Assembly (NCBI GenBank): GCA_965220985.1
Contig: OZ244854.1
Span: 1,922,001 to 1,986,000 of the forward strand
Length of the DNA stretch: 64,000 bases
Source: JAPPHA01 sp965220985
GTDB taxonomy: Bacteria; Pseudomonadota; Alphaproteobacteria; Rhodobacterales; Rhodobacteraceae
Direction of reading: 5' to 3'
The translations under genes and the position numbers were made by a program. The notes beneath the pieces are model-generated. The model had not been told where the DNA came from. It was given only the letters and a program-made list of their open reading frames with translations, and did not search any database. Within the stretch, counting starts at the first letter, position 1. Every line of letters starts with the position of its first letter. This document shows positions 56,672-64,000 of the stretch, piece after piece.

Positions 56672-57691
56672 TCACGATGCTGCGCCGGCCCTTCTGCGCA
56701 GCACATCCACGTAAACCGCTCCGACAACGATCATGCCGATCATGGTCTGTTGCCAGAACGCGCTCACGTCCATCAGGTTCAATCCGTTTCGCAAAAGTCC
56801 CATGACGAGCACGCCTGCGAAGACGCCCATCACCGTGCCGCGGCCGCCAAAAAAGCTGGCGCCGCCAATGATGACTGCCGCGATGGCATCGAGCTCGGCC
56901 CCAATTCCGGCATTTGGAAAGCCGGCACCTGTCCGGCCTGCCATCATCAGAGCGGCAAGGCCTGCGAAGAACCCCGACAGACCGTAGACCATCAGCAAAA
57001 TGCGATCAACGTTGATGCCGCTGACCCGGGCGGCCTGCGGATTGCCGCCGACAGCCACCACATGGCGCCCGAGCGAGACCTTGTTGATGAAGTAAGCCAC
57101 GCCGGCGTAACAGACCAGAACGACAATCGCGCTGACCGGGAAAGACGCGTACTCGCCAAGGAACGGCAGCGGGATTTCTCCGGAACCGAGAAAGCGGACC
57201 TCCGAGGAGACTCCCGAGACCGGCCGTCCGCCGGAGACGAGATTCGTGATACCGCGAATGGAATAGAGCGTCCCGAGCGTCATGATGAACGGGTGCGGCA
57301 ACCGAAGAACGGTAAGGCCCAGGCCGTTGACCATGCCGCAGGCGATCCCGACCAGCGGACCGATCAGCAGGGCGAGCGGCCACGGGAGTCCGCCCGTGTC
57401 GGCCATCGCCAGAAGCATTGTCGCGAGCGCCATGATCGAGCCGACCGAGAGGTCGATTCCTGCCGTCATGATGACGATGTATAGCCCCAGCGCCAAGAGT
57501 GCGTTCATCGCGATCTGGCGCAGGATGTTCGTCAGGTTCTGCGTCGTGGGAAAGACTTCCGGTTCGAGAACGGTCAGGATGATCATCATGAGGATGACGA
57601 CGGCAAACACGCCGTACCTCTCGATCATCCGCATTCGCCTGGCGGTTGGCGTCTCGAGTTCGTCCGGCAGGGTGTCTTCAGAGACGGTCAT
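56672..57691 (-). CDS. Sugar ABC transporter permease (RbsC-like)
   Basis: A 339-residue membrane protein with about eight to ten helices and the BPD_transp_2 pattern (LTNILRQIAMNALLALG, then GIDLSVGSIMALA). The EAA-like loop contains VVAVGGNPQAARVSGINV. It forms the membrane channel with the ATPase encoded directly upstream, whose 3' end overlaps it by 14 bp. The binding-protein gene follows 62 bp later. Confidence 0.9.
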   Translation of the reverse strand: MTVSEDTLPDELETPTARRMRMIERYGVFAVVILMMIILTVLEPEVFPTTQNLTNILRQIAMNALLALGLYIVIMTAGIDLSVGSIMALATMLLAMADTGGLPWPLALLIGPLVGIACGMVNGLGLTVLRLPHPFIMTLGTLYSIRGITNLVSGGRPVSGVSSEVRFLGSGEIPLPFLGEYASFPVSAIVVLVCYAGVAYFINKVSLGRHVVAVGGNPQAARVSGINVDRILLMVYGLSGFFAGLAALMMAGRTGAGFPNAGIGAELDAIAAVIIGGASFFGGRGTVMGVFAGVLVMGLLRNGLNLMDVSAFWQQTMIGMIVVGAVYVDVLRRRAGAAS

Positions 57692-58481
57692 GTGCCAGTG
57701 CCTCGGTGTGTCCGCGTGTCCCCATCACCCAGCCGATGACTTCATTGCGGGTCGTGCTCGCGATGGCGGATTCTTCGAAATTGCGACCGTGGAACAAGGC
57801 CATGACCCGGTCGCAGACGAAAAAGACGTCATCCATCCTGTGACTGATGAGAATGACGCTGGTCCCTTGTTCGCGCAGGCGCTTGATCAGGTCGAGGACC
57901 TTTCCGACTTCCTTGATCGCCAAGGCTGCCGTTGGCTCGTCCATAATCACGAGGCGAGCATCGAAGGCGGTCGCCCTCGCGATTGCGACCGCCTGTGCCT
58001 GACCGCCTGACAGTTCCTCGACCTTCTGGTCGACCGATTTGACATTGATGTGGAGTCGGTCGAGGTGCTCCTTCGCCATTCGGCGAGAGGCCTTTCGGTT
58101 GACGATCTTGATGCCGAAACGATGCTTTCCCGGCTCACGGCCAAGGTAGATGTTCTCGTGAACGGGCAAGTTTCCGGCAAGCGCGAGGTCCTGATAGACC
58201 ATTTCGATGCCGATGGCCTGCGCGTCCCGCGGCGAGTTCAACTGGACCGGGCTGCCGTCGAAGACGATGTCGCCGGCGCTTGCTGCGTGGAGACCCGACA
58301 GGACTTTCATCAGGGTCGACTTTCCGGCGCCGTTGTCCCCGACGATTCCGAGCACCTCGCCCCGGTAGAGCAGCAGATCCACGTGATCGAGTGCAGTGAT
58401 CGCGCCGAAACGCTTGGTGATCCCTCTCATTTCGAGAAGGGGAGCGTCGCCCTTGCTCATCTGATCGTGCCGATCATGCAT
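57678..58481 (-). CDS. Sugar ABC transporter ATP-binding protein, single-domain
   Basis: A 267-residue ATPase. It has Walker A VGDNGAGKSTLMKVL, the signature ELSGGQAQAVAIARA, Walker B LVIMDEPTAAL and H-loop LISHRMDD. Ribose-type importers usually have a duplicated protein of about 500 residues, but single-domain forms like this exist in the FrcA group and must dimerise. It is the first gene of the operon. A second start at residue 8 is possible. Confidence 0.9.
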   Translation of the reverse strand: MHDRHDQMSKGDAPLLEMRGITKRFGAITALDHVDLLLYRGEVLGIVGDNGAGKSTLMKVLSGLHAASAGDIVFDGSPVQLNSPRDAQAIGIEMVYQDLALAGNLPVHENIYLGREPGKHRFGIKIVNRKASRRMAKEHLDRLHINVKSVDQKVEELSGGQAQAVAIARATAFDARLVIMDEPTAALAIKEVGKVLDLIKRLREQGTSVILISHRMDDVFFVCDRVMALFHGRNFEESAIASTTRNEVIGWVMGTRGHTEALAHDRL

Positions 58482-58668
58482 CGACGCCGCCTTTCGGCAA
58501 AGGCGCGGGCATCAGCGTTGTGACCGACAGGGAACGTCAGCAAGACTCGCTCCTATTCCGCGACCATTTTATCGGTCGTTCGACAAGCAAGCCCTGTTGT
58601 AACATGCTCGGACATGCATTTGTATCCCCCGGTCGTTCGCCTGGGGTGACAGGAACAGAGGTTTGCGG

Positions 58669-60279
58669 GTGAGGGAAGTCGATTACATCATCGTCGGGGC
58701 AGGAACTGCGGGCTGCGTGATTGCCAATCGCCTCACCGCGCATGACGACGTCACTGTCCTCCTGGTCGAGGCAGGCCCTCGTGACAGCAATCCCAACATC
58801 CATCGACCTGCAGGATTGTTCACTCTCCTCGGAGGTCGCCTGACGTGGAACCACCGCACCGTGCCCCAAGCCAACCTGAATGGACGAGAGATGTCCTACG
58901 TGCAGGGACGTGTTCTCGGGGGCGGCAGTTCCGTGAACGGTCAGGTTTTCACCCGTGGTTGTCCGCAAGACTACGACGCATGGCTGCACGATCATGGATG
59001 CGAGGGTTGGGGTTTTTCCGACGTTCTGCCGTACTTCGTGAAATCGGAGAGAAACGACACCTTGGCGGGACCGTACCACGGGACAGAGGGACCGCAGGGC
59101 ATTTCGACCATGTCGCCCGACCCGCTGACCCGGACCTTCGTGCTCGCCTGCCAGCAGGCAGGAATTCCGTACACGCCCGACTTCAACGGCGCGAAACAGG
59201 ACGGAGCGGGCTTCTACCAGACCTATACGTGGCGGGGGCGCCGGTGCTCGGCTGCCACCGGCTATCTGCATCCGGCCCTGACCCGCAGCGAACGCGCTGG
59301 CGGGCATCGACTAGCCGTGCGCACCGGCAGTGTCGTGAACCGGATTGTCGTTGAATCGGATCGCGCGACGGGCATCGAGCTTGTCACCAGAGGCAAGCAA
59401 GAATTCGTAAGGGCAACCCGCGAGGTGATCGTCACGGCGGGCGCCATTGGTTCACCCTGGCTTTTGTTGCGATCCGGAATAGGTCCGGCAGACGATCTTC
59501 GCGCGCTCGACATCGATGTCGTGGTTGACCTCCCCGGAACCGGTCGGAATCTCCAGGACCATCTCGACATCGATCTGGTCCTTTCGGTTGATCCTGGTCT
59601 CGGTCTCGATGCTTTCAAGGCGCCGCACCGCATGCTCGTTGCCGGACTTCAGTATGTGCTGTTTGGCACGGGGCCTGTCACTTCGACCATCGTCGAGGGA
59701 GGTGCCTTCTGGTCGGTCGACACATGGTCGCCGACGCCTGATACGCAACTCCACTTCGAGCCCGCATCGGGAACAGAACCGGGAACATCGACGCCTGACA
59801 GCGGTGCGGGCTGCATGTTCAACGGGTATTTCGTTCGCCCGCTCAGTCGCGGAACCGTCAGTCTCGCATCTGCCGACCCCGAAACGCCGCCATTGATCGA
59901 TCCGAACTATCTCGCCGAGCCCGAAGATCTCAGAAAAACAGTGAAGATCGTGAAACTGATGCGAGAAATCGCCAGCCAGCCCGCATTCGCGGCTGTTGGC
60001 GCCAAAGAGCACTCTCCGGCCGGAAAAGTGTTTGGCGATGATGCAATCGCCGCATTCATCCGTGCCCATGGCCGCACCGCGTATCATCCGGTGGGCACAT
60101 GCCGCATGGGAATTGGTGACGACGCGGTCGTCGACCCTCGGCTTCGCGTTCGTGGCGTGGATGGGCTGCGGGTCTGCGACTCCTCGATCATGCCGCAACT
60201 GGTCAGTTCGAACACGAACGCCGCGACGATCATGATAGGCGAGAAGGCCAGTGATCTGATTCGTGCAGGCGGCAGTTGA
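58669..60279 (+). CDS. GMC-family flavin oxidoreductase (choline dehydrogenase-like)
   Basis: A 536-residue FAD enzyme. The N-terminal dinucleotide motif is DYIIVGAGTAGCVIANRL, followed by RVLGGGSSVNG, the second GMC signature GAIGSPWLLLRSGIGP and a C-terminal active site with AYHPVGTCRMG. GMC enzymes oxidise alcohols or sugars. GTG 58669 follows AGAGG by seven bases; TTG 58663 is also in frame. It lies between the divergent sugar ABC operon and a Gfo/Idh dehydrogenase, so a sugar or polyol is likelier than choline. Confidence 0.88.
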   Translation: MREVDYIIVGAGTAGCVIANRLTAHDDVTVLLVEAGPRDSNPNIHRPAGLFTLLGGRLTWNHRTVPQANLNGREMSYVQGRVLGGGSSVNGQVFTRGCPQDYDAWLHDHGCEGWGFSDVLPYFVKSERNDTLAGPYHGTEGPQGISTMSPDPLTRTFVLACQQAGIPYTPDFNGAKQDGAGFYQTYTWRGRRCSAATGYLHPALTRSERAGGHRLAVRTGSVVNRIVVESDRATGIELVTRGKQEFVRATREVIVTAGAIGSPWLLLRSGIGPADDLRALDIDVVVDLPGTGRNLQDHLDIDLVLSVDPGLGLDAFKAPHRMLVAGLQYVLFGTGPVTSTIVEGGAFWSVDTWSPTPDTQLHFEPASGTEPGTSTPDSGAGCMFNGYFVRPLSRGTVSLASADPETPPLIDPNYLAEPEDLRKTVKIVKLMREIASQPAFAAVGAKEHSPAGKVFGDDAIAAFIRAHGRTAYHPVGTCRMGIGDDAVVDPRLRVRGVDGLRVCDSSIMPQLVSSNTNAATIMIGEKASDLIRAGGS

Positions 60280-60443
60280 CAGATCGCTCTGTTGTCGAGT
60301 TCCATTGCTGCACACGGCGGACATCGGTTTGCGAACGGCCCGGACAGGTGCCGATCGTGAAACCCATCGGAGCGAGACGACCGAACGCCGAATGTGATCC
60401 GTTGGATGTGTGATCGACGGGCCAAGGGAGAGAGAGTGTTGTC

Positions 60444-61445
60444 ATGCGAATAGCGATCATCGGTGCAGGGGCCGTCGGACGAATTCATGCGCGAAACGTC
60501 GCGGCTCATCCTGACGCGACACTGGCCGTGGTCTGCGACCCGGATCCCGACGTTGCCCGGAACTGTGCGGACGAATTCGGCTCACGTGCGGAGACCGACG
60601 TCGAGGAGGCACTGTCTCTCGGGTTGGACGGCGCGATCATTTCGTCCTCGACCGCATCGCATGGCGAGGTCGCCCAAGCGTGCATCGGGGCAGGTGTCCC
60701 GTTCATGTGCGAAAAACCGATCGCGTCCGATTTTGAGACGGCTCGGCGGATTGTTGCTGGAGCGCGTGCGGAGAATCTGGTGTGCGCCATGGCCTTCAAT
60801 CGACGGTTCGACGCGGATTACGCTCGCATCAAGAAGGCTGTCTCGACGGGTGAGATCGGCAACATCGAGGCGATCCTGATGACATCGCGGACCGCGTCGC
60901 CTCCGAGCGTGGAGTTCACGCGCACCTCGGGAGGCCTGTTTGGCGAGAAAGGCGCTCATTTCTACGATCTGGCGCGATGGATCACCGGTGAGCATCCGGT
61001 CGAGGTCTTTGCGATGGGATCGGTGCTTGTCGATCCGGGATTCGCCGAAATCGGCGAGGTCGACACGGCGATGATCACGATGCGCATGCCCAGTGGCGTG
61101 CTTTGCCAGTTCGATTTCAGTTGGCGCGCGGCCTACGGACAGGACGAACGGGTCGAAGTGAACGGATCGCTTGGCATGCTTCAGACCATTCAGCGGCCTG
61201 TCTCTCAAGTCCGTGCGAGCATGGCTCACGGTCAGTCTCGAGCCGGTTTGATGCCGACCTGGTACGAGCGATTTGCACCGACCTACGCAGAAGAGCTGAA
61301 TGCGTTCCTTGCCGCAATCAGAACTGGTGACGCTTCGGAATTATCGTCTCTTGAGGACGGTCTCGCGGCGCAACAGATCGCCGATGCGGCGAGGGAGTCA
61401 TCACGAACGGGACAGCCAGTCCTGCTGAACAGCCCACTCCATTGA
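60444..61445 (+). CDS. Gfo/Idh/MocA-family dehydrogenase, inositol 2-dehydrogenase-like
   Basis: A 333-residue NAD(P) enzyme. The Rossmann motif IAIIGAGAVGRIHARN opens it, then CEKPIASD with the catalytic Lys, AFNRRFD, and HFYDLARWITGE with the His-Asp region. The pattern is closest to inositol dehydrogenases. It follows the GMC gene by 164 bp on the same strand. With the ribose-type ABC transporter it suggests uptake and oxidation of a sugar or cyclitol, with the substrate inferred only. Confidence 0.87.
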   Translation: MRIAIIGAGAVGRIHARNVAAHPDATLAVVCDPDPDVARNCADEFGSRAETDVEEALSLGLDGAIISSSTASHGEVAQACIGAGVPFMCEKPIASDFETARRIVAGARAENLVCAMAFNRRFDADYARIKKAVSTGEIGNIEAILMTSRTASPPSVEFTRTSGGLFGEKGAHFYDLARWITGEHPVEVFAMGSVLVDPGFAEIGEVDTAMITMRMPSGVLCQFDFSWRAAYGQDERVEVNGSLGMLQTIQRPVSQVRASMAHGQSRAGLMPTWYERFAPTYAEELNAFLAAIRTGDASELSSLEDGLAAQQIADAARESSRTGQPVLLNSPLH

Positions 61446-61857
61446 TACGCGAGGATTCCATTCGAACAAGCAAAGGCAACATGTTCGCGATTGTGGTTGT
61501 GAACCGGCTTACCGCAGCCGACCTTCCGGGGTAACAAATTTGGCGCGACTATCCCGGATCCAGCCTCCTTCCTGCGATTCAGACTCTGATTTGAAACGCA
61601 GCGGCATTGCAATCCTCCGTGCCGAGCCTGCATGGCTGTCGACCCAAAAAAGTCGACACGAAGATTCTGGCGGCGATGCGGGGTAGCGATCAAGATGGGC
61701 GGCAAAGCGCGTTATCGTGTCTTCGGGAAAAGGTGGAGTGGGCCCTTGACCTTTTGACCTTGAAATGACCATATGTAACTTGAGTTCGCTGCCTATCGGC
61801 CGCAAACCTATCGAGGCCTCGGACGCTGAGCCAGCGTAGCGAATCAGCGTCCCAATC
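61446..61857. other. Convergent intergenic region
   Basis: Lies between the Gfo/Idh stop (plus) and the PBECR-like gene stop (minus). No gene is supported. A hairpin at 61821-61852 is listed separately. Confidence 0.4.
61821..61852 (-). terminator. Hairpin terminator after the nuclease cassette
   Basis: GGACGCTGA (61821-61829) and TCAGCGTCC (61844-61852) form a perfect 9-bp stem with a 14-base loop, six bases past the minus-strand gene stop at 61858. No clear T-run follows. Confidence 0.5.
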
Positions 61858-62316
61858 TCATCTTTGAAATGTGTTCAGGCAATCCTGCAAAGTCCACCGA
61901 GGGGATCGGCGGATCTTCTTGATGCTGTTGTTTGCTTGGTAACACGTGATGAAATTCGCCTTCAAAAGTTTATTTCGCGCCTGCCAAATGCCGATGACAA
62001 CGACGAAATTGTCAATGACAACTGTCACCCTGCGAGTTGGATCATGAAACGCCTTTTTGCGGTTCCAACCCTGAAAGCAGTCGTATTTGGGATCAGCCAG
62101 GGCAATGAGTATCCAATCCATTCGCATTGCACGGTTGGGTGAGAACACATCGTTTGCACCTCGCCGGTCTGAACTCTCAAAGAATGCGTGGTCGAAATCG
62201 CTTCTTCGGAAGTTGACTGGAATTCCGTCATGAGTGACGATCTTGTCTCGGCACAGGGTTTGTTCAAAGTGGGATCGATATGCCATTTCGTCGGCAAGTC
62301 TCAATAGTGGAGGCAT
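61858..62316 (-). CDS. PBECR-like nuclease domain protein
   Basis: A 152-residue protein. It has DFDHAFFES (residues 40-48), RMDWI (65-69) and a C-terminal FITCYQANN (122-130), then KKIRRSPRW. This spacing matches the PBECR families (phage Barnase-EndoU-ColicinE5/D-RelE-like nucleases) of predicted RNase toxins found in phage-like elements. The ATG lies two bases after the DUF3800 stop, so the two are translated together. An upstream in-frame extension overlaps the DUF3800 gene and is rejected. Assignment rests on motif pattern only. Confidence 0.55.
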   Translation of the reverse strand: MPPLLRLADEMAYRSHFEQTLCRDKIVTHDGIPVNFRRSDFDHAFFESSDRRGANDVFSPNRAMRMDWILIALADPKYDCFQGWNRKKAFHDPTRRVTVVIDNFVVVIGIWQARNKLLKANFITCYQANNSIKKIRRSPRWTLQDCLNTFQR

Positions 62317-62318
62317 TC

Positions 62319-63017
62319 TCACCAACCCGTCAGTTCCAATGCCATGACGTCGAATTCTTTCTCGGACGTCGCTGTCGTCTGCAATCGAGATTGGTCTAGA
62401 CGCTGTTCCAGATGGACGATCACGCTTTCCTTGGCTTCGCCAAGGTCTTTTCGGCCAATGATACGAGCGGACACGGCACCGAGCAGTACGTCGCAAAGCT
62501 GAAGCAGCACGACCTCTGAGGATGGCAAGAACTGAACGTTTGCAATTGCTGAGGTATGGTTTGCATCGTTCAGCACACGCCGAAACGATGCGAGGCGAGT
62601 CCTGTCCCGGTTTGTCTTGAGATCGCAGAAGACAGCGTATTCATTCTGATCGAGAATCCAATGTTGCAAAGCGAGATAGTAGTACATGTAAATTCCGAGC
62701 TGTGCTTCGCTATTGCGTAACCTCACGTTCATCGCCTTGCGCTCGACAGCTAGGCAGCGAAACCGCAGTTCGGGGCCGAAACTCACGAAAAGGTCGACCA
62801 GATCAATGTAAAAATCTACCTTCGACGGAGACACCTTGCGCCACTTCATCTCTCCGTGAACTCTGTGTTGTTCGCGTAATCCGACGATTCTGGATTTGAC
62901 TTCCTCACGAAGATCGGCAGGCAGCCATAAACTGCCGACCAACGGGGCCTGTGAATTCTTTGGCTTTGGCGTGACCAAATCAGCGTGTGTCTCGTCGCAA
63001 TAGACCTCAAACTTCAT
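62319..63017 (-). CDS. DUF3800 domain protein
   Basis: A 232-residue protein with the DUF3800 acidic pattern: YCDETH (Asp 8, Glu 9), HGEMKW (Glu 56), FCDLKTN (Asp 132) and LLQLCDVLLGAV (Asp 176). The family is thought to have an RNase H-like fold with an acidic active site and is frequent in mobile and defence-linked loci; no enzyme activity is established. AGGAG sits eight bases before the ATG. It forms a two-gene unit with the PBECR-like gene and may overlap a small upstream frame. Confidence 0.8.
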   Translation of the reverse strand: MKFEVYCDETHADLVTPKPKNSQAPLVGSLWLPADLREEVKSRIVGLREQHRVHGEMKWRKVSPSKVDFYIDLVDLFVSFGPELRFRCLAVERKAMNVRLRNSEAQLGIYMYYYLALQHWILDQNEYAVFCDLKTNRDRTRLASFRRVLNDANHTSAIANVQFLPSSEVVLLQLCDVLLGAVSARIIGRKDLGEAKESVIVHLEQRLDQSRLQTTATSEKEFDVMALELTGW

Positions 63018-63127
63018 TTGGCGTTCTCCTGGACCGCAATGTGCTTGAAGGTGCGCAAGTGCCTCGGCCCATCGCGCAGCTTGTAGAACTTGACGAATTC
63101 GACGTCCTTGGAGTCCCTCCAAAGCAA
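63014..63127 (-). CDS. Possible small protein upstream of the DUF3800 gene
   Basis: A 37-codon frame from a TTG ends in VKFYKLRDGPRHLRTFKHI and then a TGA that overlaps the DUF3800 ATG (ATGA). Its residues look coding, but no good start or ribosome binding site is visible. A second minus-strand frame just upstream (63129-63299, with a CCTCD cysteine cluster) ends two bases earlier, so one small gene may have been split by a frameshift. Confidence 0.25.
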   Translation of the reverse strand: MLWRDSKDVEFVKFYKLRDGPRHLRTFKHIAVQENAK

Positions 63128-63292
63128 CTCAAGCGATTTCTTCCGTCGCCTCTGTCAATTCTTCGTGCCCGGTCACGTTCGACCTGGTCCCAACTGCGGC
63201 AGCGTCAATACTATGCCAGCCGCTCACGTTCCATCCGAAATCGCGATCACAGGTGCAACATCCCCGCTCGAGCAATTCAATCCCTGTTTTTC

Positions 63293-63322
63293 TTGACAAA
63301 GTGGCAAGTCAATTCCAGATAT
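63293..63322 (+). promoter_or_regulatory. Possible lon promoter
   Basis: A consensus TTGACA at 63293-63298 is followed after 17-18 bases by a weak CAGATA/AGATAT box. It points toward lon at 63459. The -10 match is poor. Confidence 0.3.
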
Positions 63323-63458
63323 GGTTCTTGATCCACGATCTGCGCCGGAGGTCGTGGCAATCCCGCGACCTCTTGGCATTGGACACGGATCCTGTGGCCG
63401 TTGCGGGTCGCTTGCCTGGCATTTCGCAGGGCATCTTCAGGACTGTTAGGACAAGACC

Positions 63459-64000
63459 ATGACAACGAAACCCGGAAACAGATGTCCGGTTCTTCCCCTG
63501 CGCGATATCGTCGTGTTCCCGCACATGATCGTTCCGCTGTTCGTCGGGCGCGAGAAGTCGATTCGTGCCCTCGAACTGGTGATGAAGGAAGACACGCCTA
63601 TCCTCCTGGTTTCTCAAAAGGATTCATCGTCCGACGACCCCGGCCCCGAAGACATCTATGCAATTGGTGTGCTCGCGTCGGTCATTCAGTTGCTCAAGCT
63701 GCCCGACGGCACCGTCAAGGTCATCGTCGAGGGCAAGGAGCGCGTGCGGATTACCGAGTACGTTCGCGAGGATGCCTTCTACGAGGTCGAAGTCGAAGCC
63801 TTGCCCGATGTCGAGTCCGAGAAGGGTCAATCGAAGCCGCTTTTCAATGCCGTGGTCAAGGCCTTCGGGACCTATGTCAAGGCAAGCAAGCAGATTTCGG
63901 ATGACGCCATGAACGCCGTCACCGAAGAAACCAATCCGGCAACGCTCGCGGACATTGTCGCGAGTCACCTGGCCATACCCCTGAACAAGAAGCAGGAACT
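63459..64000 (+). CDS. lon: ATP-dependent protease Lon, N-terminal part (truncated by window edge)
   Basis: The first 180 residues of Lon: CPVLPLRDIVVFPHMIVPLF and GREKSIRALE, then QLLKLPDGTVKVIVEG, form the LAN substrate-recognition domain. The ATPase and Ser-Lys protease parts lie beyond the window. Lon degrades damaged and regulatory proteins. The ATG at 63459 gives the normal N terminus. Upstream clpX, common before lon, is absent: the DUF3800/PBECR cassette occupies that side. Confidence 0.95.
   Translation, partial: MTTKPGNRCPVLPLRDIVVFPHMIVPLFVGREKSIRALELVMKEDTPILLVSQKDSSSDDPGPEDIYAIGVLASVIQLLKLPDGTVKVIVEGKERVRITEYVREDAFYEVEVEALPDVESEKGQSKPLFNAVVKAFGTYVKASKQISDDAMNAVTEETNPATLADIVASHLAIPLNKKQE

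Overview
The window is 64 kb of high-GC bacterial DNA that reads as an alphaproteobacterium. Support comes from the order ruvC-ruvA-ruvB ... tolQ-tolR-tolA-tolB-pal-cpoB-tilS-ftsH, a DUF1127 mini-protein, a DUF2852 protein, MetA next to a conserved P-loop ATPase gene, a ligase-associated helicase/PdeM pair, and class I PPK2. Genes for DMSP demethylation, methylamine-type compounds, sulfide oxidation and tetrahydrofolate C1 chemistry suggest a marine or saline heterotroph that also uses reduced sulfur. Genus cannot be read from the sequence.

Layout. 1-1645 (minus): a truncated trimethylamine-dehydrogenase-like flavoenzyme coupled to a Tm-1-like/UPF0261 protein. 2319-4653 (plus): a PfkB sugar kinase and an orphan D12-class DNA adenine methyltransferase. 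4752-8731: a compact sulfur-oxidation island with soxY, soxZ, a diheme cytochrome and a flavocytochrome c flavoprotein on plus, and a YeeE/YedE transporter on minus. 9124-11564: rpsD behind a clear promoter, msrA and prmA. 11565-13400: a gene-poor, more AT-rich stretch with a DUF1127 gene, a YecR-like lipoprotein and short direct repeats. 13398-30931: a long housekeeping run (aldo/keto reductase, ruvCAB, metK, SDR, tol-pal, tilS, ftsH, fhs, folD).

30959-37079 (minus): the PdeM and DEXH-helicase part of the ligase-associated DNA-damage-response set, then a large, lower-GC SF1 helicase with a GreA-like N-terminal segment. 37409-42251: 3-oxoacid CoA-transferase subunits, a hydantoinase/oxoprolinase and dmdA. 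42592-55559: an unknown YwgA/SocA-like protein, DUF2852, TetR regulator, ppk2, metA plus ATPase, a DMT exporter, a GFA-family protein, guaA, a frameshifted MttB-family methyltransferase gene, tpiA, two Fe-S assembly genes and tgt. 55692-61445: a ribose-type sugar ABC transporter with a GMC oxidoreductase and a Gfo/Idh/MocA dehydrogenase. 61858-63127 (minus): a tightly packed DUF3800 plus PBECR-like nuclease cassette, wedged in front of lon, whose 5' part closes the window.

C1 units from DmdA, and possibly from the methylamine-type enzymes, could enter the THF pool and be processed by FolD and Fhs. SoxYZ and FccAB would move electrons from sulfide or sulfane sulfur to the respiratory chain. 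The best candidates for an undescribed system are the DUF3800/PBECR cassette and the GreA-like/SF1 helicase. No tRNA, rRNA, CRISPR array or intact transposase gene was found.
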